From: Cellulomonas endophytica
GTDB lineage: Bacteria; Actinomycetota; Actinomycetes; Actinomycetales; Cellulomonadaceae
Direction of reading: 5' to 3'
Length of the DNA stretch: 32,176 nt
Assembly: GCF_004123805.1 (NCBI RefSeq)
Contig: NZ_RWJX01000042.1
Span: 1-32,176 of the forward strand
This document shows positions 19,383 to 27,930 of this stretch, piece after piece. The notes beneath the pieces were generated by a model. It had not been told where the DNA came from. It ran no database searches and saw nothing but the letters and a program-made list of their open reading frames with translations. Every line of letters starts with the position of its first letter. Within the stretch, counting starts at the first letter, position 1. The translations under genes were made by a program, and so were the position numbers.

Positions 19383-21686
19383 ATGAAGTTCACCGACGGC
19401 TACTGGCAGCTGCGCCCCGGCGTGGAGGCCCTGCGCCCCAAGCAGGTGGTCGACGTCGAGGCCGGCCCCGACACGCTCACGGTGCACGCCTCGACGGCGC
19501 CCCTGCGCACCCGCGGCGACACGCTCAACCGCCCCACGGTGTCCGTGACGTTCTCCAGCCCCCTCGACGGCGTCATCGGCGTCCGCGTGGTCCACCACGC
19601 GGGCGGTGCGCCCGCGCGGCCCGCCTTCGAGCTGGCGCGCCGGCCCGTCGACGTCAAGACGGTCCTGCCCGAGGACGCGGGCGAGCCCGTCGCCACGTTC
19701 ACCTCGGGCGCCCTGACCGCGCGCATCGCCACGGAGGGCCCGTGGTCGGTGGAGTTCGTGCAGGACGGGCGCGTCCTGACCTCCTCCGGCGCCCGCAGCA
19801 TCGGGGTCGTCCGGGACGCCGAGGGCCGCGACTTCGTCCACGAGCAGCTCGCCCTCGGCGTCCGCGAGCACGTCTACGGGCTGGGGGAGCGGTTCGGCGC
19901 GTTCGCCAAGAACGGCCAGGCGGTGGACATCTGGAACGCCGACGGCGGCACCTCCAGCGAGCAGGCCTACAAGAACGTGCCGTTCTACGTCTCCGACGCG
20001 GGCTACGGCGTGTTCGTCGACCACCCCGGCCACGTGGCCTTCGAGGTGGGGTCGGAGGCCGTCTCGGCGACGCAGTTCTCCGTCGCCGGGCAGGAGCTGC
20101 AGTACTACCTCGTCGGCGGCCCGACGCCGAAGGACGTGCTGCGCCGCTACACCGCGCTGACGGGCCGCCCGGCCCGGGTCCCGCTGTGGTCGTACGGCCT
20201 GTGGCTGTCCACCTCGTTCACGACGAGCTACGACGAGGCCACCGTCCTGTCCTTCGTCGACGGGATGGCCGAGCGCGGCCTGCCGCTGAGCGTCTTCCAC
20301 TTCGACTGCTTCTGGATGCGGGCCTTCCACTGGACCGACCTCGTCTGGGACCCGGCCACCTTCCCCGACCCCGAGGGGCTGCTGCGCCGGCTGCACGAGC
20401 GGGACCTGCGCGTCTGCGTGTGGATCAACCCCTACCTGGCCCAGCGGTCGCGGCTGTTCGCCGAGGGGCGCGAGAGGGGCTACCTCGTGCGCCGGGCCGA
20501 CGGCTCGGTCTGGCAGACGGACCAGTGGCAGGCCGGCATGGGGCTGGTCGACTTCACGAACCCCGAGGCGGCGGCGTGGTTCGCCGAGCACCTGCGCGCC
20601 CTCCTGCGCCAGGGCGTGGACGCCTTCAAGACGGACTTCGGCGAGCGCATCCCCACGGACGTCGTCTGGCACGACGGCTCGGACCCCGAGCGCATGCACA
20701 ACCACTACGCCCAGCTCTACAACGGCACGGTCTTCCGGCTGCTGGAGGAGGAGCGCGGCCGCGGCGAGGCGGTGCTCTTCGCGCGGGCGGCGACGGCCGG
20801 GGGCCAGCAGTTCCCCGTCCACTGGGGCGGCGACTGCGAGAGCACCTTCGCGGCGATGGCCGAGTCCCTGCGCGGCGGCCTGTCCCTGGCCGCCTCGGGC
20901 TTCGGCTACTGGAGCCACGACATCGGCGGGTTCGAGGGCACCCCGGACCCGACCGTGTTCAAGCGGTGGACCGCCTTCGGCCTGCTGTCCTCGCACTCGC
21001 GGCTGCACGGCTCGAGCTCCTACCGGGTGCCCTGGCTGTTCGACGAGGAGGCCGTCGACGTGACGCGCCGCTTCACCGAGCTCAAGCTGCGGCTCATGCC
21101 CTACCTCGCGCAGGCCGGACGGGTGGCGCACGAGGAGGGCCTGCCCGTCATGCGCCCGATGTTCCTGGAGTTCCCCGACGAGCCGGGCACCGCCGACGTC
21201 GCGACGCAGTACCTGCTCGGCGACGCGCTCCTCGTCGCCCCCGTGCTGTCCGCCGACGGCACCGTGGACGTCTACGTGCCGTCGGGCACGTGGACCTCGC
21301 TCCTCGACGGCTCCACCCTCGAGGGGCCGCGCTGGCACCGGCAGGAGCACGGCGTGGACTCGCTGCCGCTGCTCGTGCGGCCCGGGACGGTGCTGCCCGT
21401 CGGCCGGCGGGCGGACCGCCCCGACCGGGACCTCGCGCAGGACCTCGTGCTGCGCCTGTTCCGGCTGCCCGACGGCCACTCCTCGACGACGCGCGTCCCG
21501 GGCCCCGACGGCACGGGCGGGGCGACGTTCACCGTGACCCGGCGCGGCGACCGCGTCCGCGTCGAGGCGGAGGGCGCGCGCGGCTGGGCCGTCGCGCTGG
21601 GCACCGGCCCGGAGCTCGCGACGAGCCCCGACGGCGCCCCGCTCGAGCTGAGCCTCCCCGCCGGGGGCGACCCCGCGCCGGCCTGA
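19383..21686 (+). CDS. GH31 alpha-xylosidase (YicI-like)
   Basis: This enzyme releases alpha-D-xylose from the non-reducing end of xyloglucan-type oligosaccharides or isoprimeverose. The 767-residue protein resembles E. coli YicI along its whole length, in size and in motifs: FHFDCFWM, VCVWINPYLAQ, KTDFGERIPTD with the nucleophile Asp418, and VHWGGDCES with the acid/base Asp484 (YicI: Asp416 and Asp482). GLLSSHSRLHGSSSYRVPW is also shared. There is no signal peptide, so it acts on imported sugars. It is the last gene of the transporter 2 operon. The alternative, a plain alpha-glucosidase, is less likely given the ERIPTD motif. Confidence 0.95.
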   Translation: MKFTDGYWQLRPGVEALRPKQVVDVEAGPDTLTVHASTAPLRTRGDTLNRPTVSVTFSSPLDGVIGVRVVHHAGGAPARPAFELARRPVDVKTVLPEDAGEPVATFTSGALTARIATEGPWSVEFVQDGRVLTSSGARSIGVVRDAEGRDFVHEQLALGVREHVYGLGERFGAFAKNGQAVDIWNADGGTSSEQAYKNVPFYVSDAGYGVFVDHPGHVAFEVGSEAVSATQFSVAGQELQYYLVGGPTPKDVLRRYTALTGRPARVPLWSYGLWLSTSFTTSYDEATVLSFVDGMAERGLPLSVFHFDCFWMRAFHWTDLVWDPATFPDPEGLLRRLHERDLRVCVWINPYLAQRSRLFAEGRERGYLVRRADGSVWQTDQWQAGMGLVDFTNPEAAAWFAEHLRALLRQGVDAFKTDFGERIPTDVVWHDGSDPERMHNHYAQLYNGTVFRLLEEERGRGEAVLFARAATAGGQQFPVHWGGDCESTFAAMAESLRGGLSLAASGFGYWSHDIGGFEGTPDPTVFKRWTAFGLLSSHSRLHGSSSYRVPWLFDEEAVDVTRRFTELKLRLMPYLAQAGRVAHEEGLPVMRPMFLEFPDEPGTADVATQYLLGDALLVAPVLSADGTVDVYVPSGTWTSLLDGSTLEGPRWHRQEHGVDSLPLLVRPGTVLPVGRRADRPDRDLAQDLVLRLFRLPDGHSSTTRVPGPDGTGGATFTVTRRGDRVRVEAEGARGWAVALGTGPELATSPDGAPLELSLPAGGDPAPA

Positions 21687-21711
21687 CCCGTCCGTCCTCG
21701 GCGCCCCGTGA

Positions 21712-21741
21712 TTGCGGGAGCGCTCCCACGCCCTCTATCGT
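21712..21741 (+). promoter_or_regulatory. promoter of the GH1 gene
   Basis: TTGCGG (21712-21717), an 18-bp spacer and TATCGT (21736-21741) form a promoter with a start point near 21748. A CebR/CelR-type operator occupies the -35 edge and spacer, so bound repressor would block RNA polymerase directly. Confidence 0.6.
21715..21728. promoter_or_regulatory. CebR/CelR-type operator (CGGGAGCGCTCCCA)
   Basis: The 12-bp core GGGAGCGCTCCC (21716-21727) is a perfect palindrome and the 14-mer matches the published CelR/CebR operator TGGGAGCGCTCCCA of Thermobifida and Streptomyces at 13 of 14 positions. Those regulators respond to cellobiose. No CebR-like gene is in the window; the LacI-family gene here is linked to a different palindrome. 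Control by a regulator encoded elsewhere is therefore likely. Confidence 0.8.
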
Positions 21742-21804
21742 CCCGTGCTGACAGAGCCGTCCACCCGCCCGCGCCCCCGCGCCGGGCACCACCGAGAGGC
21801 CACC

Positions 21805-23259
<1,455 letters not shown>

Positions 23260-23268
23260 CACGGTCGT

Positions 23269-23307
23269 CCCCGGCGGGGCCGACGACGACCGTCGGCCCC
23301 GCCGGGG
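23269..23307 (+). terminator. 17-bp perfect terminator hairpin after GH1
   Basis: 23269-23285 is the exact reverse complement of 23291-23307, with loop ACGAC. It starts 9 nt after the GH1 stop. This is one of the strongest stems in the window. A smaller hairpin (GGTGG/CCACC, 23306-23319) overlaps its 3' side. There is no T-run, as is usual for many high-GC terminators. Confidence 0.75.
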
Positions 23308-23328
23308 TGGTGCCCCACCGGCACGCCT

Positions 23329-23383
23329 CCGCCGTACCACCGCTGTACCACCGCTGTACCACCGCCGTACCACCGCCGATCCA
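23329..23383 (+). repeat. five 11-bp tandem repeats (CCGCYGTACCA)
   Basis: Five uninterrupted 11-bp units run from 23329 to 23383: CCGCCGTACCA, CCGCTGTACCA twice, CCGCCGTACCA and CCGCCGATCCA. They lie between the GH1 terminator and a leaderless-type promoter at 23424. The period is close to one DNA helical turn, so each unit faces the same side of the DNA. The last unit can also pair with CGGCGG at 23385-23390. Confidence 0.85.
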
Positions 23384-23423
23384 CCGGCGGCGCCGGCGGC
23401 GCGACCGGGCCGGCGGGCTGGGC

Positions 23424-23435
23424 GATGATGGGCCC
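23424..23435 (+). promoter_or_regulatory. leaderless -10 (GATGAT) for the small zinc-ribbon gene
   Basis: GATGAT at 23424-23429 is followed by 6 nt and the GTG at 23436, the spacing expected when transcription starts on the start codon. No ribosome-binding site is seen. Confidence 0.4.
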
Positions 23436-23750
23436 GTGCCCTCGTCCCGACGCTCCGGCAAGCGCCCCTGGGGGACGCCCCCGCCCGAGCTCGACCTGTC
23501 CCGCGCCACGGGCGGCCGGACGGTCGAGGCGGGTCCGGACGGCGAGTGGGTCGTCCAGCGCGTGCGGGGGTCGGACCGCCCCTACCGGTGCCCCGGCTGC
23601 GACCAGGAGGTGCCGGCCGGCACGGCGCACGTGGTGGCGTGGTCGGCGGAGGGGCTCTTCGGGGCCGACGCCGCGCTCGCGGACCGCCGGCACTGGCACG
23701 CCGCCTGCTGGGCGGCGCGGGGCCGGCGGGGGCCCACCCGCCGCCGGTAG
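23436..23750 (+). CDS. Small zinc-ribbon-like actinobacterial protein
   Basis: This is a 104-residue basic protein. The conserved part is YRCPGCDQEVPAGTAHVVAW, then RRHWHAACW, giving Cys52, Cys55, His88 and Cys91 as a plausible metal site. Similar small proteins are widespread in actinobacteria, often labelled ATP/GTP-binding protein, although I see no P-loop here. The GTG at 23436 is preferred because a -10-like GATGAT stands 6 nt before it; the frame continues upstream through the repeat and GH1 only as a shadow. Function unknown. Confidence 0.75.
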   Translation: MPSSRRSGKRPWGTPPPELDLSRATGGRTVEAGPDGEWVVQRVRGSDRPYRCPGCDQEVPAGTAHVVAWSAEGLFGADAALADRRHWHAACWAARGRRGPTRRR

Positions 23751-23811
23751 CCCCGGGGCACGGGCCCGACCCGACGGGGTGCCGGCGCGGGCACCCGCGC
23801 AGGCGCAGGCC

Positions 23812-23824
23812 TAGGCTCGTCGCG
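23812..23824 (+). promoter_or_regulatory. leaderless promoter (TAGGCT) for the alpha/beta hydrolase pair
   Basis: TAGGCT at 23812-23817 is followed by CGTCGCG and then the ATG at 23825. There is no ribosome-binding site. The distance places the start point at the A of ATG. Confidence 0.6.
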
Positions 23825-24652
23825 ATGAGCACCGCCGACGAGACCGCACCCGACGCCCACGAGATCCGGTCGCTCACGGTCCTGCCCGCCGTGCGCGAGG
23901 ACGTGGAGCTCCACACCGCCGACGGGCTGCGGCTCGTGGGCGAGCTCGCCCGCCCCGTCGGCCTCGACGGGGCGCCCGCGGAGCCCGCCGCCACGCTCGT
24001 CACCCTGCACCCGCTGCCCACGCACGGCGGGTACATGGACTCCCACGTGCTGCGCAAGGCCGCGTGGCGGCTGCCCGCCCTGGCCGGCCTCGCGGTGCTG
24101 CGCTTCAACACGCGCGGCACGTCCAGCCCGCGCGGGACGAGCGAGGGCCGGTTCTCCGAGGGCGTGGACGAGCGCTTCGACGTGCAGGCGGCCATCGAGC
24201 TCGCCGAGTTCTCCGACCTGCCCCGCCGCTGGCTCGTCGGGTGGTCCTTCGGCACGGAGCTGGCCCTCATGCACGGGCACGACCCGGGCGTCGAGGGCGC
24301 CGTGCTGCTGTCCCCGCCGCTGCACCGCGCCACGGACGCGGACCTCGACGCCTGGGCGGCGTTCGGCCGGCCCCTCGTCGTCCTCGTCCCGGAGCTCGAC
24401 GACTACCTGCGGCCCGACGAGGCCCGCCGCCGGTTCGCCCGGGTGCCGCAGGCGGAGGTCATCGGCGTCGACGGCGCGAAGCACCTGTGGGTGGGGGAGG
24501 CCGCGGTGCGACGCGTGCTCGACGAGATCGTCGCGCACGTGGCCCCCGCTGTCCCCGTGCCCCTGCCCCGGACGTGGTCGGGGCCGGTCGAGGAGGCGTC
24601 CCCGGAGGCCGGTGCCCCCGCCGACGGCACGCGGACGGCGGCCGACGCGTGA
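23825..24652 (+). CDS. Alpha/beta hydrolase, unknown substrate
   Basis: This 275-residue protein has the alpha/beta hydrolase fold. The nucleophile elbow is GWSFG with Ser141, an acidic residue lies in ELDDYLRPDE, and the catalytic His is His220 in GAKHLWVG. The N-terminal strand region reads VTLHPLPTHGGYMDSHV, and LRFNTRGTSSPRG resembles the short dienelactone-hydrolase / KANL3-Tex30-like group. The C-terminal 40 residues are Pro/Ala/Glu-rich and probably disordered. No signal peptide. It overlaps the next hydrolase gene (GTGA), so the two are made together, perhaps as partners. Substrate cannot be told. Confidence 0.88.
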   Translation: MSTADETAPDAHEIRSLTVLPAVREDVELHTADGLRLVGELARPVGLDGAPAEPAATLVTLHPLPTHGGYMDSHVLRKAAWRLPALAGLAVLRFNTRGTSSPRGTSEGRFSEGVDERFDVQAAIELAEFSDLPRRWLVGWSFGTELALMHGHDPGVEGAVLLSPPLHRATDADLDAWAAFGRPLVVLVPELDDYLRPDEARRRFARVPQAEVIGVDGAKHLWVGEAAVRRVLDEIVAHVAPAVPVPLPRTWSGPVEEASPEAGAPADGTRTAADA

Positions 24653-25488
24653 GCCTGCGCCTGCACGTCCTCGTGCCCGCCGCCCCGGGGGAGGGCGGGC
24701 GGCCCGCGCCGGCGCCGCTCGTGCTCCTGCACGCCTTCCCCCTCGACCACCGGATGTGGCGCGACGCGGCGGCGGCGCTGGTGGGGACGGGGCCCGTCCT
24801 CGCCGCGGACCTGCCGGGCGCGGGCCTGCCCGTGGCGCAGCCGGGGCCGGACGTCGCCGCGGCCGCGCTCGAGGACGCGGCCGACGACCTCGCGAGGGCG
24901 CTGCGGGAGGGGCCGCTCGGCACCGGCGGTCCCGTCGTCGTGGCCGGCATCTCCCTGGGCGGCTACGTCGCGCTGGCCCTGCTCGAGCGGCACCCGGACC
25001 TCGTCGCCGGGCTCGCGCTGCTCGACACGCGCAGCACCGCCGACCCGGACGCGGCGCGGCAGAGGCGACTGGTCGTGGCCGAGGAGGTGCTCGCCGAGGG
25101 CCACGCCGGGCCGGTCGTCGGCATGGCGGACGACCTGCTCGGCCCCACGACCCGTCGCGAGCGGCCGGACCTCGTCGACCAGGTCCGCCGCTGGATCGGC
25201 GACCAGCCGGCGACGGGCGTCGCGTGGGCGCAGCGCGCCATGGCCGCCCGGCCCGACCGCACCGCCGCGCTCGCCGCCTTCGGCGGTCCGGTCCTCGTGC
25301 TGCGGGGCGACGAGGACGCCCTCAGCGGCCCCGACGCCGCCGGGCACCTCGTCGCGGCGGTGGCCGACCGGCGGCGCGTGGAGCACGGGGTGGTGCCGGG
25401 CGCCGGGCACCTGTCGGCGCTGGAGCGGCCGGAGGCGGTCGCGGCGGCGCTGGCCCGGCTGCGCGAGCGGGTCGCGGCGGGGGCCTGA
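24649..25488 (+). CDS. Alpha/beta hydrolase, unknown substrate
   Basis: This 279-residue protein has a classic alpha/beta hydrolase layout: oxyanion motif LLHAFPLDHRMW near residue 25, nucleophile Ser102 in GISLGGYVALAL, an acid at Asp221 or Asp223 in RGDEDALSG, and His254 in GAGHLSALERPE. That pattern matches esterases and the MhpC/RsbQ-like group. The GTG start overlaps the stop of the preceding hydrolase by 4 nt. It is not a close copy of that neighbour. It converges on the minus-strand gene ending at 25502 with only 13 bp between. Confidence 0.9.
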   Translation: MSLRLHVLVPAAPGEGGRPAPAPLVLLHAFPLDHRMWRDAAAALVGTGPVLAADLPGAGLPVAQPGPDVAAAALEDAADDLARALREGPLGTGGPVVVAGISLGGYVALALLERHPDLVAGLALLDTRSTADPDAARQRRLVVAEEVLAEGHAGPVVGMADDLLGPTTRRERPDLVDQVRRWIGDQPATGVAWAQRAMAARPDRTAALAAFGGPVLVLRGDEDALSGPDAAGHLVAAVADRRRVEHGVVPGAGHLSALERPEAVAAALARLRERVAAGA

Positions 25489-25501
25489 CGCCGGTCCGAG
25501 G

Positions 25502-25942
25502 TCAGCCCTCGCCGGTGAGCACCCGCTCGAGGGCGTCCGCGAGGTCGATGGAGTCGCCGTCGCGCCCGCCGGCGCCGATGACGAGCGGCGGCGGCGACGG
25601 CTCGGGCCGGACGCCGCGCACGAGGGCGGCGAGGCTCGTCGGCGCCGTCAGCACGTAGAAGCGGCCGTCGGTGTCCACCCCCACGGCCCCGTCGCGGCGC
25701 AGGTACCAGCCCTCGAGCGGGGTGCGGAAGCGGCGCCGGCGGTCGTAGGACAGCGCGCGCAGGGGCACCGGTGGCGGTCCGTCCACGCGGGCCCGCTCGA
25801 GGAAGGCGGCGATGAGCACGCCGGCGGCCTCCGACTCCGCGCGCTGGCGTGCCACCAGGGCGCGCTCGTGCGCCGCGGCGGCCTCGCGGCGCTCCTCGCG
25901 CCACGCCGCGGCCCCGTCCCGAGGTCCCTCGCCCGTCGTCAC
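25502..25942 (-). CDS. Conserved-looking protein of unknown function, coupled to the coiled-coil gene
   Basis: This 146-residue soluble protein is not recognised. It begins with a charged helical stretch (AWREERREAAAAHERALVARQRAESEAAG). A likely folded core follows, with PLRALSYDRRRRFRTPLEGWYLRRDGAVGVDTDGRFYVLTAP, and the end is acidic and helical (SIDLADALERVL). The GTG start lies one base after the stop of the coiled-coil gene, so it is probably translationally coupled and may act with it. No signal peptide or membrane span is visible. Confidence 0.75.
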   Translation of the reverse strand: MTTGEGPRDGAAAWREERREAAAAHERALVARQRAESEAAGVLIAAFLERARVDGPPPVPLRALSYDRRRRFRTPLEGWYLRRDGAVGVDTDGRFYVLTAPTSLAALVRGVRPEPSPPPLVIGAGGRDGDSIDLADALERVLTGEG

Positions 25943-25943
25943 C

Positions 25944-27740
25944 TCAGTGCGCGTCGTCGCCCGGACCGGCCATCACCGACGCGCCGGCCCCCGTCGGACC
26001 GCCACCGGTGCCGCCGCCGGTGCCGCCGTCGGGGTGCTCGTCGTCGTCGGCCGGGCCGTGCGCCGCGTCCCCGGTGCGGGCCTCGTCCACGCCCTCGCCG
26101 CCCCCGGACGGTCCCGGCCGGGCCGGCGCCGCGCCGTCGTCCGCCGGTCCCGGTGCCGCGGCGACGACCGGCCGGTCGTCGCGGGTGGGGCGGTCCGCCG
26201 AGGTGTCGTCCGCCGGCCGCTCGGCCGCCCGGGCCCGGGCGAGGAGGCTCTGGTCGGAGCCGTCACCGAGGAGCCCGCGCAGCTCGTCGAGGTACGTGCT
26301 GACGGACTCGCGCTGGCGCCGCAGGTCCTCGACCTGCCGCTGGACGGTCCGGCGCTCGCGGTCCGCCTCGCCCGAGGCGTCCCCGCGGAGCTTGTCGGCG
26401 TGCTCGCGCGCCTCGGCGACCACGCGGTCGGCCGTCGCCCGCGCCTGCGCCAGGAGCGCGGCGGCGGCGCGCTCGGCGTCGACACGCACCCGCTCGGCCT
26501 GGGCCAGCGCCTCGGTCACCCGACGCTCCGCGTCCTGGGCGTGAGCCTCCGCGTCGCGCACGAGCGCCTCCGTCTGGGCGCGTGCGGCGGCGTGCCGGTC
26601 CGCGTCGGCGCGCTCGGACGCCTCGCGCGCCGCCGCGATCGCGAGCTCGCCCTCGGTGCGCGCGGCCTCCGCGGCGCGGCGCAGGGCGTCGGCCTCGGCG
26701 CGGGCCCGCCCGACCTCCTCGGCCGCCGCCCGGCGCCCGTCCGCGAGCACGGCGTCGAGCTCGAGGCGGGTGCGCTCCCGCAGCTCGGCGACCTCGCGGG
26801 CCGTGCCGTCGCGCAGGGCGTCCGTCTCGCGGCGCGCGTCGTCGCGCAGTGCCGCGACCTCCTCGGCGGCGAGGGTGCGCAGGCGCGCGACCTCGGCCGC
26901 CGCGGCGTCGCGGAGCTCGGCCGCGTCGTGCTCGGCCGCGGCCCGCAGCGCGGCGGCGCGGGCCTCGGTGTCCTCCCGCAGGGCGGCGACCTCGACGGCG
27001 ACCGCGGCCCGCAGGCCCGTCGTCTCCTCGTCGGCGGCGCGCCGCTGCTCCGCGGCCCACCTCTCCGCCGCCGTCCGGGCGGCGGCGGCGTCGGCGTTCG
27101 TCCGGTCGGCGAGCTCCGCGGCCGCGCGCTCCGTCGCCACCCGCAGCTGGGTCACCTCGTGCTCCACGCCGGCCCGCAGGGTGCCGAGCTCGCGCTCGAG
27201 CGTGGTGCGCCGCTCCGCCTCCTCCGTGGCGACGGCGGCCGCGATGCGCGCGGCCTCCCGCTCGGCGGACGCGACGAGCTCCTCCGCCCGCAGGCGTGCG
27301 GCCCCGGTGGCGCCCGTCGCCTCCGCCCCGGCGGCGGCGCGCACCTCCTGGGCCTCGCGGCGTGCCGCGGCGAGCAGCTCGGCCGCCTCGCCCTCGGCGC
27401 GCGCCCGCAGCTGCTCGGCCGCGGTCCGGGCCTTCTGCCGCGTCTCGGCCGCGCGGGCCTCGGCCTGCGCGAGGACGTCCCCCGACTGCTCCTCCGCGGA
27501 GCGCAGCAGCTGCTCGACGCGCGCGCCGAGGCCGGAGTAGGTGGGGCGCTCGGCCTCGGACAGCCGGGCCTGCGCCTCCGAGAGCTCGCCGGCCGTCCGC
27601 AGCGCGTGCGCGTCGGCGGCCTCGACCTGCGCCCGTGCGTCGGCGAGGCGCTGCTCGAGCTGCGCCACCCGCGTGTCGACGGACTCCCGGTCGTACCCGC
27701 GGAAGCTCACGACGGGGAAGGGGGCGGTGGGCTCGGTCAC
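25944..27740 (-). CDS. Long hendecad coiled-coil protein, DivIVA/Scy/FilP-like
   Basis: This 598-residue protein begins FPVVSFRGYDRESVDTRVAQLE (residues 8-29), which resembles the DivIVA N-terminal motif. It is then almost wholly helical Ala/Glu/Arg sequence. From about residue 185 to 360 there are 16 consecutive 11-residue units of the form x-A-x-L-R-x6, for example VAALREDTEAR, AAELRDAAAAE and VAELRERTRLE. A Gly/Asp/Pro-rich tail of about 95 residues ends the protein. Proteins of this design (Scy, FilP, polar-growth scaffolds) build cytoskeletal filaments in actinobacteria. GTG 27740 has GGAGGA upstream; the long upstream open frame is a shadow. Exact role here is inferred. Confidence 0.88.
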   Translation of the reverse strand: MTEPTAPFPVVSFRGYDRESVDTRVAQLEQRLADARAQVEAADAHALRTAGELSEAQARLSEAERPTYSGLGARVEQLLRSAEEQSGDVLAQAEARAAETRQKARTAAEQLRARAEGEAAELLAAARREAQEVRAAAGAEATGATGAARLRAEELVASAEREAARIAAAVATEEAERRTTLERELGTLRAGVEHEVTQLRVATERAAAELADRTNADAAAARTAAERWAAEQRRAADEETTGLRAAVAVEVAALREDTEARAAALRAAAEHDAAELRDAAAAEVARLRTLAAEEVAALRDDARRETDALRDGTAREVAELRERTRLELDAVLADGRRAAAEEVGRARAEADALRRAAEAARTEGELAIAAAREASERADADRHAAARAQTEALVRDAEAHAQDAERRVTEALAQAERVRVDAERAAAALLAQARATADRVVAEAREHADKLRGDASGEADRERRTVQRQVEDLRRQRESVSTYLDELRGLLGDGSDQSLLARARAAERPADDTSADRPTRDDRPVVAAAPGPADDGAAPARPGPSGGGEGVDEARTGDAAHGPADDDEHPDGGTGGGTGGGPTGAGASVMAGPGDDAH

Positions 27741-27838
27741 GGGTCCTCCAGCAGGCGGGCGGGACGTCGGGCGTCCGCGCGGCGGTGGTGCGCGGGGCAC
27801 CGGCGGGACGCGGCGCGGGGCCGCGTCGACCGCGCGCC

Positions 27839-27844
27839 AGGATA
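27839..27844 (-). promoter_or_regulatory. possible -10 (TATCCT) for the coiled-coil gene
   Basis: TATCCT on the minus strand fits TANNNT and would give a leader of about 90 nt before the GTG at 27740. No clear -35 is visible. It lies in the 190-bp divergent gap between the coiled-coil gene and the membrane-protein gene. Confidence 0.35.
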
Positions 27845-27930
27845 CGCGGGCCCTCTGACGCGGGGCTCCGGCGGGGGCGCCGGCCGTGCCCGGATTACCC
27901 GGATCCGCACCCGCCGGGTGAGGATGACGT

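Noticed and set aside
23329..23383. CRISPR array
   Set aside because: The units are 11 bp and directly abutting with no spacers; no cas gene is present.
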